The notes under the pieces were generated by a model. That model searched no databases. It saw only the letters and a program-made list of their open reading frames with translations, and was not told where the DNA came from. A DNA stretch of 14,999 bases from Alphaproteobacteria bacterium (GTDB taxonomy: Bacteria; Pseudomonadota; Alphaproteobacteria; Rickettsiales; JAIXRX01): the NCBI GenBank assembly GCA_027485005.1, contig JAIXRX010000004.1, positions 1 through 14,999 of the forward strand, given 5' to 3'. How positions within the stretch are numbered: the stretch's first letter is position 1; each line of letters begins with the position of its first letter. A program made the translations under genes and the position numbers. Below are positions 6,649-13,878 of this stretch, piece by piece.

Positions 6649-7376
6649 TAGACCGCGCTCGCATGCACCAATTTCACCACCCAAGGAGCGCGCACTTGGC
6701 CTTGCGCATCACGCATATCATAGGCGGCTGAAAGTGCCTCAAACATGCGCGGAGTCATCAGACCATCCATCGCTTGCATGCGGTGGTCACGCGCGCCAAT
6801 ATCTTTAAAATGGCGCAGCAATGCCGCCAGATTTGCATGGTCGCTATAAAATTTTTCTACACGGCACATGTCAATCTGCCAGCCGCTTTTTTCTATCGCC
6901 TGCGTCAAGCCCATATCGCTCGGAAACTCTATCACTTTGGGCGTAAGATCGGCATTCAGATACGCCCGCTTAAGCGGTGCTAACGTACCTTCCACAAAAC
7001 AACCAAGCAATAATTTTCCACCCGGTTTTGTGACCATACGAAATTGTTGCAAGGTGGGAATCATGTCTTGCACCCAATGCAACACGGCGTTGCACAACAC
7101 CCCATCAAATGACGCAGGCGCAAAGGGTATCGCTGTAATGTCTGCCACCACAGCAGGATAAATGGAAGAAGCAAGCTGCATCATGCCTTCCGCGCGATCA
7201 AGCGCGATCACATGGCAATTTTTTGGCAAAAGCGGCGCCACTACTGCAGGGCCAGCCCCCGCATCCAATATCTTTTCTTCGTGCAAATCCACGCCTTCAA
7301 GCAACGCTTCAAGCATCTGGCGTTGAATAATGGCATGCGCCGCATAACGCGCAGCAGCCGCACTAAAATCACGCAT
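6648..7376 (-). CDS. bioC: Malonyl-[acyl-carrier protein] O-methyltransferase
   Basis: SAM-dependent methyltransferase that caps malonyl-ACP as its methyl ester so that fatty acid synthase can extend it to pimeloyl-ACP methyl ester; the first committed step of the BioC-BioH route. The 242 residues match the usual ~250. F4 with the AAAARYAAHA segment and the QRQ at 18-20 fit the BioC N-terminus. SAM motif I is DAGAGP at 38-43, motif II ALDRAEGM, and motif IV-V the segment around PASFDGVLCNAVLHWVQD and KPGGKLLLGCF. The C-terminal LLRHFKDIGARDHR matches the BioC-typical LMRHLKxIGA stretch, which separates it from generic methyltransferases. It overlaps bioH by 8 nt and bioD by 1 nt. Confidence 0.93.
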   Translation of the reverse strand: MRDFSAAAARYAAHAIIQRQMLEALLEGVDLHEEKILDAGAGPAVVAPLLPKNCHVIALDRAEGMMQLASSIYPAVVADITAIPFAPASFDGVLCNAVLHWVQDMIPTLQQFRMVTKPGGKLLLGCFVEGTLAPLKRAYLNADLTPKVIEFPSDMGLTQAIEKSGWQIDMCRVEKFYSDHANLAALLRHFKDIGARDHRMQAMDGLMTPRMFEALSAAYDMRDAQGQVRAPWVVKLVHASAV

Positions 7377-8061
7377 TCACATGCTCCTTTGTAAATCTAT
7401 GCACCTGTTCTAGCACATGCGCCTCATCATGCCAATGCGGTGCATGGCCAGCCTGAGGCAAAATTAATATACGCGTCTTAGGCAGTTTTTTTTGCCAAGT
7501 GACGGCCTGTGCAGCGGGCACAATCGCGTCTTGTGCGCCATGAATCACCAAAGTGGGCGGTAAATGATCAAGTACATGTGGTAAATGGCTAGCGGTTTCA
7601 AGCACATGCAGCCAATGCTCAAATCGCGCTTTATCGGCCATACTTTCTGCACTTGGCATCCGCGCACTCACCTGCTGTGCCGCCGCATCTCCCATCGACA
7701 TCAGCGCTGAAAATCGCTTGGCCGTTCGCAGCGCATCATCCGTATAATTTTTCTTAAATTGCTGCCATGTCGGCACTGGCATCGCATCGAGAAACATCTC
7801 GTTTCGCACAAATTGAATCGGTGTAGAAATCAAGACTAACGCTTTGGCTTGCAAAGCATTGCGGCGCAATGCCTCCACGGCCAAATACCCACCAAGCGAC
7901 CACCCCACCAATATATCAACGGAAAGATTTTGTGCGCTCAACGCTGCCAACCATGCATCGATGTTCTCGTGTGCCGCATAATTTTCTGCGCGCGCATGGG
8001 GGAAATGCGTCAGCAAACTTTCTGCTGGTTGTGCCCAGCCACTTAAGGTGAGCCAGCTCAT
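7369..8061 (-). CDS. bioH: Pimeloyl-[acyl-carrier protein] methyl ester esterase (BioH type)
   Basis: Alpha/beta hydrolase that removes the methyl group from pimeloyl-ACP methyl ester and so stops chain extension. The nucleophile is S55 in GWSLGG, the elbow sequence of E. coli BioH. The likely Asp is in GAQDAIVP and the His in AGHAPHWH. The cap region (RNEMFLDAMP ... FKKNYTDDALRTAKRFSALMSMGD) follows the BioH pattern of a Phe-Gln/Lys stretch, Arg-Phe-x-Ala-Leu and Met-Gly, and does not suit the BioG (DUF452) family. At 230 residues it is ~25 shorter than E. coli BioH, and the usual HGWG near the first strand reads SGWA, so the oxyanion region differs. The start overlaps the bioF stop as ATGA. 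BioH assignment relies on motif pattern plus its place between bioF and bioC. Confidence 0.88.
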   Translation of the reverse strand: MSWLTLSGWAQPAESLLTHFPHARAENYAAHENIDAWLAALSAQNLSVDILVGWSLGGYLAVEALRRNALQAKALVLISTPIQFVRNEMFLDAMPVPTWQQFKKNYTDDALRTAKRFSALMSMGDAAAQQVSARMPSAESMADKARFEHWLHVLETASHLPHVLDHLPPTLVIHGAQDAIVPAAQAVTWQKKLPKTRILILPQAGHAPHWHDEAHVLEQVHRFTKEHVNA

Positions 8062-9179
8062 GCGAATAACTCCTTCACCGCTTGTATCAATCGCTCAACA
8101 TCCGCATCTTCATGCAACGCACTCAAAGAAAAACGCAAGCGCGACGTGCCCACCGGCACGGTGGGTGGACGAATAGCTGGCACATAAAATCCTTGCGCCT
8201 TCAGCATTTCCATCGCTTGCAATGCAGTATTTTCTTCACCAATTACCAGCGGCACAATCGCTGCATCTGGCGCAGGTAAATCAAATGCTGCCGCAAAATT
8301 TTGTGCATGTTGCATCGCTTTTTTTGCTGGCGCAGCATCCACCATCCACACCCCTAAAGCCGCGCTGGCCGCGGCCAATACAGCGGGGGGCAACGCCGTC
8401 GAAAACAGCAAGCTGCGCGCCGAAGAAGAAAGATAATCAATCACCGTTTGCGAACCCACCACAAACCCACCATACGCGCCCAAACTTTTTGATAGCGTAC
8501 CGACCATAATCGTGCGGTCTTTGGGCAAAGTAGGAAGCGCTGTTAGCGCGTGCGCCACATCCACCAACAACCATGCATCATAGGCTTCAGCAAGAGTAGC
8601 AATCTCAGTGAGCGGTGCCGCGTCCCCGTCCATACTAAAAATCGCTTCGGTCATAATCAGCGCATGTTTGCCTTGTGTGCGGTGCGCCTCTAGCTGCGCT
8701 TTCAAAGACGCCATGTCATTGTGCAAAAAGCGGTGCAATGTGGCGCCAGAAAGTTTGGCACCATCCAGCATGCACGCATGGGAAAGTTTATCCGCAAAAA
8801 TCACATCACCCGCGCCCATCAGCGCCGAAATCACGCCAAGATTCGCCAAATATCCACTGCCAAATACGCGGGCGGCTTCAGTTTGTTTCCACTGCGCCAA
8901 TTGGCTTTCTAGCACGCTATAAAGTGGGTGGTTGCCGCCCGCTAAACGCGAAGCCCCTGCCCCTGCGCTATGTCCCAGCGCAGCTTTGGCGGCACCCACA
9001 ACCATAGGATGCTGGCTTAACCCCAAATAATCATTGCTAGCAAAAGAAAGATAACGCGCACCGTGCGCGTCTTTCACCCATGCCCCACCTGCTGATTCCA
9101 GCGGCCAAAGCGTGCGAATTCGCTGGTTTTTCGCTAGTTTTTCAAGCGCTTGTATGGCAAATGCGTCTAATGCTGGCAT
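8058..9179 (-). CDS. bioF: 8-amino-7-oxononanoate synthase
   Basis: PLP enzyme that condenses pimeloyl-ACP with L-alanine to 8-amino-7-oxononanoate with loss of CO2. The protein has 373 residues, slightly below the usual ~385. Family landmarks in order: SNDYLGLSQHP near residue 50, FGSGYLANLG, SHACMLDGAKLSGA, EAIFSMDGDAAPL, D207 and H210 in VDVAH (ring-nitrogen Asp and stacking-side His), and the PLP Lys K231 in GTLSKSLGAYGG. The usual DDAHG-x-G-x-GRG loop after the His is missing: only 21 residues separate H210 from K231, against about 29 in E. coli. It is the first gene of the minus-strand arm, 54 bp from the divergent bioB, and its stop overlaps bioH. Its ribosome-binding site (GAAG beside the ATG) is weak. 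Confidence 0.94.
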   Translation of the reverse strand: MPALDAFAIQALEKLAKNQRIRTLWPLESAGGAWVKDAHGARYLSFASNDYLGLSQHPMVVGAAKAALGHSAGAGASRLAGGNHPLYSVLESQLAQWKQTEAARVFGSGYLANLGVISALMGAGDVIFADKLSHACMLDGAKLSGATLHRFLHNDMASLKAQLEAHRTQGKHALIMTEAIFSMDGDAAPLTEIATLAEAYDAWLLVDVAHALTALPTLPKDRTIMVGTLSKSLGAYGGFVVGSQTVIDYLSSSARSLLFSTALPPAVLAAASAALGVWMVDAAPAKKAMQHAQNFAAAFDLPAPDAAIVPLVIGEENTALQAMEMLKAQGFYVPAIRPPTVPVGTSRLRFSLSALHEDADVERLIQAVKELFA

Positions 9180-9233
9180 CTTCGTTCAAAATGGTGTTAA
9201 AGCGTGGTTATTCTCAATCAATGGAGTTTACAT

Positions 9234-10283
9234 ATGAGTGCTACCGCAGCGGCACCCCAAGGTCAAACCAAACACGCCAAAAAACACTGGACGCGTGAAG
9301 AAGTGCTGGACCTGTTTGAATTGCCAATGAACGATTTGCTATTTCTTTCGCATAGCGTTCATCGCAGCCATTTTGATGTGAATCATGTGCAGCTTTCTAC
9401 CCTGCTCTCCATCAAAACAGGTGGCTGCCCCGAAGATTGCCAATATTGTCCGCAAAGCGCGCATTTTGAAACGCCGGTGGAAGCCACCAAACTCATGAGC
9501 ATTGAACCCGTACTGGAAGCCGCACGTGCTGCTAAAGCCGCGGGTGCTACGCGTTTTTGCATGGGTGCTGCATGGCGCAGCCCCAAAGCGCGTGACATGG
9601 AGCGCGTCTGCGACATGATTAAAGAAGTTAAAGCCATGGGCCTTGAAACCTGCGCGACCTTGGGCATGGTGGACGAACAACAAGCCAAAACCCTCAAAGA
9701 AGCGGGCTTGGATTATTACAATCACAACCTCGATTCTTCGGAAGAATTTTACAAAGAAATCATCACCACCCGTACTTACGAAGACCGCCTGCAAACGTTG
9801 AAAAACGTGGCGGACGCGGGCATGAATGTGTGCTGCGGCGGCATTGTGGGCATGGGCGAACAACGCCACCACCGCGCGGATTTCTTATGCACTCTTGCCA
9901 ATCTTTCAACCCCGCCTCACAGCGTGCCTATCAATATGCTGGTGCAAGTGGCAGGCACGCCGCTCAGTGGGCGCGAGGCGCTAGACGTCTTTGAGTTTGT
10001 GCGCATGGTTGCGATTGCACGCATCATGATGCCGTCGTCTTATGTGCGGCTTTCCGCAGGGCGCGAGCAAATGTCAGATGAAATGCAAGCCATGTGCTTC
10101 TTTGCGGGCGCGAACTCAATTTTCTACGGTGACGAATTGCTAACCACCAGCAACCCACAAACCGAAAAAGACCGCGCCTTATTTTCTCGCCTCGGCTTGA
10201 CCACCGACCGCGAGATGGAAAACCACAGCCACAGCGCGGGTGAAGACGAAAAAAGCCACTGCCATGTCGGCTGCAAACACTAA
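9234..10283 (+). CDS. bioB: Biotin synthase
   Basis: Radical-SAM enzyme that inserts sulfur into dethiobiotin to form biotin. It has 349 residues, against 346 in E. coli. C65, C69 and C72 (CPEDCQYC) bind the 4Fe-4S cluster. The 2Fe-2S ligands are the Cys in RFCMGAAW, in ETCATLGM and in CCGGIVGMGE plus the Arg in YVRLSAGRE. I chose the ATG at 9234 because GGAG sits 7 nt upstream; a GTG-type start at 9204 would add residues with no ribosome-binding site. The last 19 residues are an unusual His/Cys-rich tail (HSHSAGEDEKSHCHVGCKH), and the bioA start lies inside its coding DNA. First gene of the plus-strand arm of the biotin island. Confidence 0.97.
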   Translation: MSATAAAPQGQTKHAKKHWTREEVLDLFELPMNDLLFLSHSVHRSHFDVNHVQLSTLLSIKTGGCPEDCQYCPQSAHFETPVEATKLMSIEPVLEAARAAKAAGATRFCMGAAWRSPKARDMERVCDMIKEVKAMGLETCATLGMVDEQQAKTLKEAGLDYYNHNLDSSEEFYKEIITTRTYEDRLQTLKNVADAGMNVCCGGIVGMGEQRHHRADFLCTLANLSTPPHSVPINMLVQVAGTPLSGREALDVFEFVRMVAIARIMMPSSYVRLSAGREQMSDEMQAMCFFAGANSIFYGDELLTTSNPQTEKDRALFSRLGLTTDREMENHSHSAGEDEKSHCHVGCKH

Positions 10284-11505
10284 TCTCTGGTGGCCTTACG
10301 CCCAGATGAAAACGGCGCTGCCGCCGCTTTCTGTTTTGGGTGCTAAAGGTTCTGAGATTTATTTGGAAGACGGCCGTACCTTGATTGACGGCATTGCCAG
10401 CTGGTGGACAGCCTGCCACGGCTATGGCCACCCTGCCCTTATTTCTGCCGTCCAAAAACAAGCGGAAACTCTTTCCCATATCATGTTTGCAGGGCTTACT
10501 CATACGCCAGCAGAAACGCTTGCTGCCAAGCTTTGCACGATGACAGGAATGGCACGCGCTTTCTTCGTAGATTCAGGCTCAGTGGCAGTGGAAGTGGCGC
10601 TCAAAATGGCGCTGCAATTCTGGCGCAATCACGGCCAGCCGCAGCGCACCAAATTTGTTTGTTTTGAACATGGCTATCATGGTGACACATTGGGCGCGAT
10701 GAGTGTGTCTGATCCTGAACAAAATTTCCACCTCGCCTTTAAGGGCATGCTTGCCGAAAATCACTGCGTGCCTTTGCCGCGCAACACCCAGCAAATGCAA
10801 GCCTTCGAGGCGTTTATTGCGCACCATCAAAGCAGCTTTGCCGGCCTTATCATCGAGCCACTGGTGCAAGGTGCCGGCGGCATGAAATTTCACACACCAG
10901 ACACATTGCGCAGTATTGCCGACATATGCAAAAAATATGATATATTGTTGATAGCGGATGAAATCGCCACTGGTTTTGGCCGCACGGGCAGCATGTTTGC
11001 CTGCGAACAAGCAGGCATTGCGCCTGACATCATGTGTGTTGGCAAAGCGCTGACGGGCGGCATGATGACACTGGCGGCCACACTTGCTTCCAGCCGAATT
11101 TTTGATGGATTCTGGAGCGACGACGCCAGCCACGCCCTGATGCATGGCCCGACTTATATGGCAAATCCGCTGGCTTGTGCGGTGGCCAATGCGTCAATTG
11201 ATTTATTTGCCACAGAACCACGGCTTGAACAGGTACAAAATATAGCGGCGCAAATGTTTGAGGAACTCGCAAAATGCAAAGATTTACAAGGGGTTGTGGA
11301 TGTACGCGTGATGGGAGCTATTGGCGTGGTTCAACTTGAAAAAGGCCGCATGAATCGCCATGCTTTGCGCCAACAATTTGTGGGCAAGGGCTTGTGGATC
11401 CGCCCGCTGGAGGATGTCATCTATCTCACGCCTGCCTTCACTATTGCTCCAAACCAGCTTTCCAGCTTGTGTTCTGGCATTTACGATGAGCTACGGCAAC
11501 GCTAG
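10264..11505 (+). CDS. bioA: Adenosylmethionine-8-amino-7-oxononanoate aminotransferase
   Basis: Class III PLP aminotransferase that uses SAM as amino donor to make 7,8-diaminopelargonic acid, the step between BioF and BioD. It has 413 residues. The N-terminal NLWWPYAQMK with the following ASWWTACHGYGHP is typical of BioA and its substrate pocket. Later come FFVDSGSVAVEVALKMA, FEHGYHGDTLGAMSVSD, the Asp in IADEIATGFGRTG, and the PLP Lys K261 in CVGKALTGG. HGPTYMANPLACAVA is the C-terminal family motif. The ATG at 10264 lies 20 nt inside bioB. A GTG at 10240 is in frame but has no better ribosome-binding site, and either start implies coupling to bioB. Confidence 0.95.
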   Translation: MSAANTNLWWPYAQMKTALPPLSVLGAKGSEIYLEDGRTLIDGIASWWTACHGYGHPALISAVQKQAETLSHIMFAGLTHTPAETLAAKLCTMTGMARAFFVDSGSVAVEVALKMALQFWRNHGQPQRTKFVCFEHGYHGDTLGAMSVSDPEQNFHLAFKGMLAENHCVPLPRNTQQMQAFEAFIAHHQSSFAGLIIEPLVQGAGGMKFHTPDTLRSIADICKKYDILLIADEIATGFGRTGSMFACEQAGIAPDIMCVGKALTGGMMTLAATLASSRIFDGFWSDDASHALMHGPTYMANPLACAVANASIDLFATEPRLEQVQNIAAQMFEELAKCKDLQGVVDVRVMGAIGVVQLEKGRMNRHALRQQFVGKGLWIRPLEDVIYLTPAFTIAPNQLSSLCSGIYDELRQR

Positions 11506-11599
11506 ATTAGCGTTATCAAATCGCACTGAAATTGTAACAAAAGCTTCACACACAAGGGAGTTTTTATTTGCTAGGTTTCATTTAACGAAAAAATGCCTC

Positions 11600-11860
11600 A
11601 TGGAGATGACCGTGCAAACTTTGAGCGAATATTTACCGAAAGATATGTGCGACAATACGCGTGACGAATTGCATCGCAATGTCGAGCTCGCCAAGCATTT
11701 TATGCATGTGATGGTAGAGACTGGTTTTGCCGCACGTCACGTGGCGATTGCCTTTATTGCCAGCGGTATTGATTTGGCGGAGGAAGTGGGTGGCAAATAT
11801 CCAACACTGGATTTGCTGCATGTCATGGCGCATCTAGTCGAAGAGCAAAAAATCGCTTAG
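11600..11860 (+). CDS. Small hypothetical protein of 84-86 residues
   Basis: Start is ATG 11600 (86 aa) or ATG 11606 (84 aa). Neither has a clean ribosome-binding site: GGAG directly abuts 11606, and AAGGGAG at 11554-11560 is too far upstream. I do not recognise the protein. It looks soluble and mostly helical: a charged N-terminal stretch (DNTRDELHRNVELAKHFMHVM), a more hydrophobic middle (ARHVAIAFIASGIDLAEEV) and a C-terminal LDLLHVMAHLVEEQ helix, with no signal peptide or membrane segment. The codon pattern and the hairpin at its stop support a real gene. It lies ~95 bp after bioA and could be read from the bioB-bioA transcript, but nothing links it to biotin. Confidence 0.6.
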   Translation: MEMTVQTLSEYLPKDMCDNTRDELHRNVELAKHFMHVMVETGFAARHVAIAFIASGIDLAEEVGGKYPTLDLLHVMAHLVEEQKIA

Positions 11861-11869
11861 GGATTTTTT
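11847..11869 (+). terminator. A/T-rich hairpin with T-tract, weak intrinsic terminator
   Basis: AAAAAATC (11847-11854) and GATTTTTT (11862-11869) form a perfect 8-bp inverted repeat around a 7-nt loop that contains the stop codon of the small hypothetical gene. The T-run is the right arm itself, so in RNA it is a weak stem rather than a classical GC-rich terminator. By symmetry it could act on both strands, also ending pepF transcription. Confidence 0.4.
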
Positions 11870-11943
11870 ACATTTGTTTCCGTTCGCTTCTACTGAAGCT
11901 CACATGAAACAAGCTTAAGGCTGGCTCGACCTACTGGCATCAC

Positions 11944-13788
11944 TTAAAACTCGGCGTTTTCTTCCAACTCATCAATAAAGCCTTCAATTACGCTCAAGCC
12001 TTTGAGCCAGAAGCTTGGCTGGCTGGCGTCTAATCCAAATGGCTTCAGCAATTCCTTATGCCACATGGTGCCACCTGCCTCTAACATGGCGTGGTATTTT
12101 TTCACAAAATCAGCACCGCGTCCTTTGGCGGCTTCTTCAGCATAAACCGCATAAAGCGCATTCACCAAGCAATCCCCAAACGCGTAGGCATAAACATAAA
12201 ATGGCGAATGGATGAAGTGCGGAATATAGGACCAGAAAATACTATATTCAGGCCGCAGATTCACGGCCGAACCAAGGCTTTCTTTTTGCGCGGCCATCCA
12301 AAGCTCACCAATCGCCTCAGGCGAAAGCTCGCCTTGTTTTCGGGCATTGTGCAAACGAATTTCAAAGTCACAAAACGCAATCTGGCGCACCACGGTATTA
12401 AGCATATCCTCCACTTTGGAAGCGATCATCAGATGCTTGGCTTTTTTGCTTTTTTCACGCGCAAGTAATTTCTGGAATGTTAATTGCTCCCCAAACACCG
12501 ATGCCGTTTCTGCCAGCGTCAGCGGTGTGTCGGCCATCAACGCCCCTTGTTTACCTGAAAGCACCTGATGCACGCCGTGACCAAGCTCATGCGCCAGCGT
12601 CATCACGTCGCGCGTTTTGCCTTGGTAATGCATAAGAATATAGGGGTGGACACTCGGCACAGTGGGGTGCGAAAAAGCACCTGGTGATTTGCCAGGGCGC
12701 ACTTCCGCGTCCAGCCAATTTTCATCAAAGAAGCGTTGCGCCACATCCGCCATTTTCGGCGAAAAATCGCGGTACGCCGAAAGCACCACTTCGCGCCCTT
12801 GCGCCCAAGTATAGCGGGTTTCACGCGCACCGGGCAGCGGCGCATTGCGGTCCCAATATTCCAGTTTTTTAAGCCCCAGCCATTTGGCTTTCAGCGCATA
12901 ATAACGATGCGACAAACGCGGATAGGCCGCGCGCACCGCTTGCATCAACGCGTCCACCACCTCGTCTTCCACATAGTTTGCAAGGTTGCGCGAGGAAATC
13001 GGCGCCGCAAACCCGCGCCACTCATCTTCAATCGCTTTGTCTTTTGCCAGCGTGTTGGTAATCAAGCCAGAAAGTTTGGCATTGCCTTGCAGGGTGTTTG
13101 AGAAAACTTTCGCCGCCGCCGCGCGCTCTTCACGCTTAGGTGAAGCCAGCATGTCGGTAATTTGTTCGATATTGAGTTTTTTCTTACCCAATGGAAAAAC
13201 CATCGCGGCTTGCGTTTCATCATATAAACGCACCCATGCGGCCGAGCCCGTCACCGATTTTTCATGCAGTAATTTTTCTTGTTCTTCTGGCAATTGATAC
13301 GGCTTGAACACCCGCACATCGCGCAACACGGGCGCAAATTTTGCAAGCGCCTTGTCTTCTTTGAGCATATGTTGCAGCACTTTTTCATCTAAGCCATTCA
13401 GCTCAATCGAGAAGAATAATGTCAGCGTACTAAGGGACGTTAAGCGCTCCAACGTATTCTGATAAAATGCCGTATAGCTTGGGTTGGTCATGTCAGTCGC
13501 ATAAAGCAAATAGGCATAAGAGCTCAGCTTACCTTCTAATTCCTTCATGCTTTCGTAGGTTTTTAGCGCTTTGGTGAGTGCTGCACTGTCTAACTTTCCG
13601 ATTTTCCCTTTATATTGTTTGGCAAAATCACTGCTCAGATTGCTGAGCTTGGCAATGTCTTTGGCCACTTGCGCGTCGTCATGCGCGGCATAAAAGTGTG
13701 TTAAATCCCACACTGGCAGCTTTTCTTTGGCGGGGGCCGCTTTAGCTTTAGTCGAAGAAGTGGCTTTGGGCGCGAAAGTGGCAGACAT
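11944..13788 (-). CDS. Oligoendopeptidase F-type zinc metallopeptidase (M3 family)
   Basis: Cytoplasmic zinc peptidase that cuts short peptides, of the pepF/M3 oligoendopeptidase type. It has 614 residues, typical for the group. After an Ala/Lys-rich N-terminal stretch (residues 1-25) comes LPVWDLTHFY, the usual entry to the helical N-terminal domain. The catalytic helix is MTLAHELGHGVHQ with HELGH at 400-404. E427 in LAETAS is the likely third zinc ligand. The Tyr/His-rich PHFIHSPFYVYAYAFGD near the C-terminus is the usual substrate-binding region. I took the ATG at 13788; the ATG at 13800 (adding MEIL) is equally possible and neither has a strong ribosome-binding site. It stands alone, diverging from the adenylating-enzyme homologue. 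Confidence 0.94.
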   Translation of the reverse strand: MSATFAPKATSSTKAKAAPAKEKLPVWDLTHFYAAHDDAQVAKDIAKLSNLSSDFAKQYKGKIGKLDSAALTKALKTYESMKELEGKLSSYAYLLYATDMTNPSYTAFYQNTLERLTSLSTLTLFFSIELNGLDEKVLQHMLKEDKALAKFAPVLRDVRVFKPYQLPEEQEKLLHEKSVTGSAAWVRLYDETQAAMVFPLGKKKLNIEQITDMLASPKREERAAAAKVFSNTLQGNAKLSGLITNTLAKDKAIEDEWRGFAAPISSRNLANYVEDEVVDALMQAVRAAYPRLSHRYYALKAKWLGLKKLEYWDRNAPLPGARETRYTWAQGREVVLSAYRDFSPKMADVAQRFFDENWLDAEVRPGKSPGAFSHPTVPSVHPYILMHYQGKTRDVMTLAHELGHGVHQVLSGKQGALMADTPLTLAETASVFGEQLTFQKLLAREKSKKAKHLMIASKVEDMLNTVVRQIAFCDFEIRLHNARKQGELSPEAIGELWMAAQKESLGSAVNLRPEYSIFWSYIPHFIHSPFYVYAYAFGDCLVNALYAVYAEEAAKGRGADFVKKYHAMLEAGGTMWHKELLKPFGLDASQPSFWLKGLSVIEGFIDELEENAEF

Positions 13789-13825
13789 AAGGATTTCCAT
13801 CAAGAAGTGAATGGTCGCTAACTAT

Positions 13826-13854
13826 TTGCACGACCAAGTATTTTTTTATATATA
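13826..13854 (+). promoter_or_regulatory. Putative sigma-70 promoter for the acyl-CoA-synthetase-like gene
   Basis: TTGCAC (13826-13831) and TATATA (13849-13854) lie 17 bp apart in the gap between the divergent pepF and synthetase-like genes. The predicted start near 13861 gives a leader of about 18 nt to the ATG at 13879. Confidence 0.45.
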
Positions 13855-13878
13855 GGTGAATAACAGAAAAATAACCAG

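Noticed and set aside
9226..9232. GTTTACA, resembling half of a BirA operator
   Set aside because: No correctly spaced inverted TGTAAAC partner exists, and the string overlaps the bioB start region.
10024..10503. 159-codon minus-strand frame over the bioB-bioA junction
   Set aside because: It is antisense to two well-supported genes and has no recognisable motif or ribosome-binding site.
11886..11899. GCTTC-TACT-GAAGC hairpin between the small hypothetical gene and pepF
   Set aside because: Only a 5-bp stem with no T-run on either strand; the hairpin at 11847-11869 is the better candidate.
13846..13855. TTATATATAG, nine of ten matches to the BioR box TTATMTATAA
   Set aside because: It lies between pepF and the synthetase-like gene, not by any bio gene, and is better explained as the A/T-rich -10 region.
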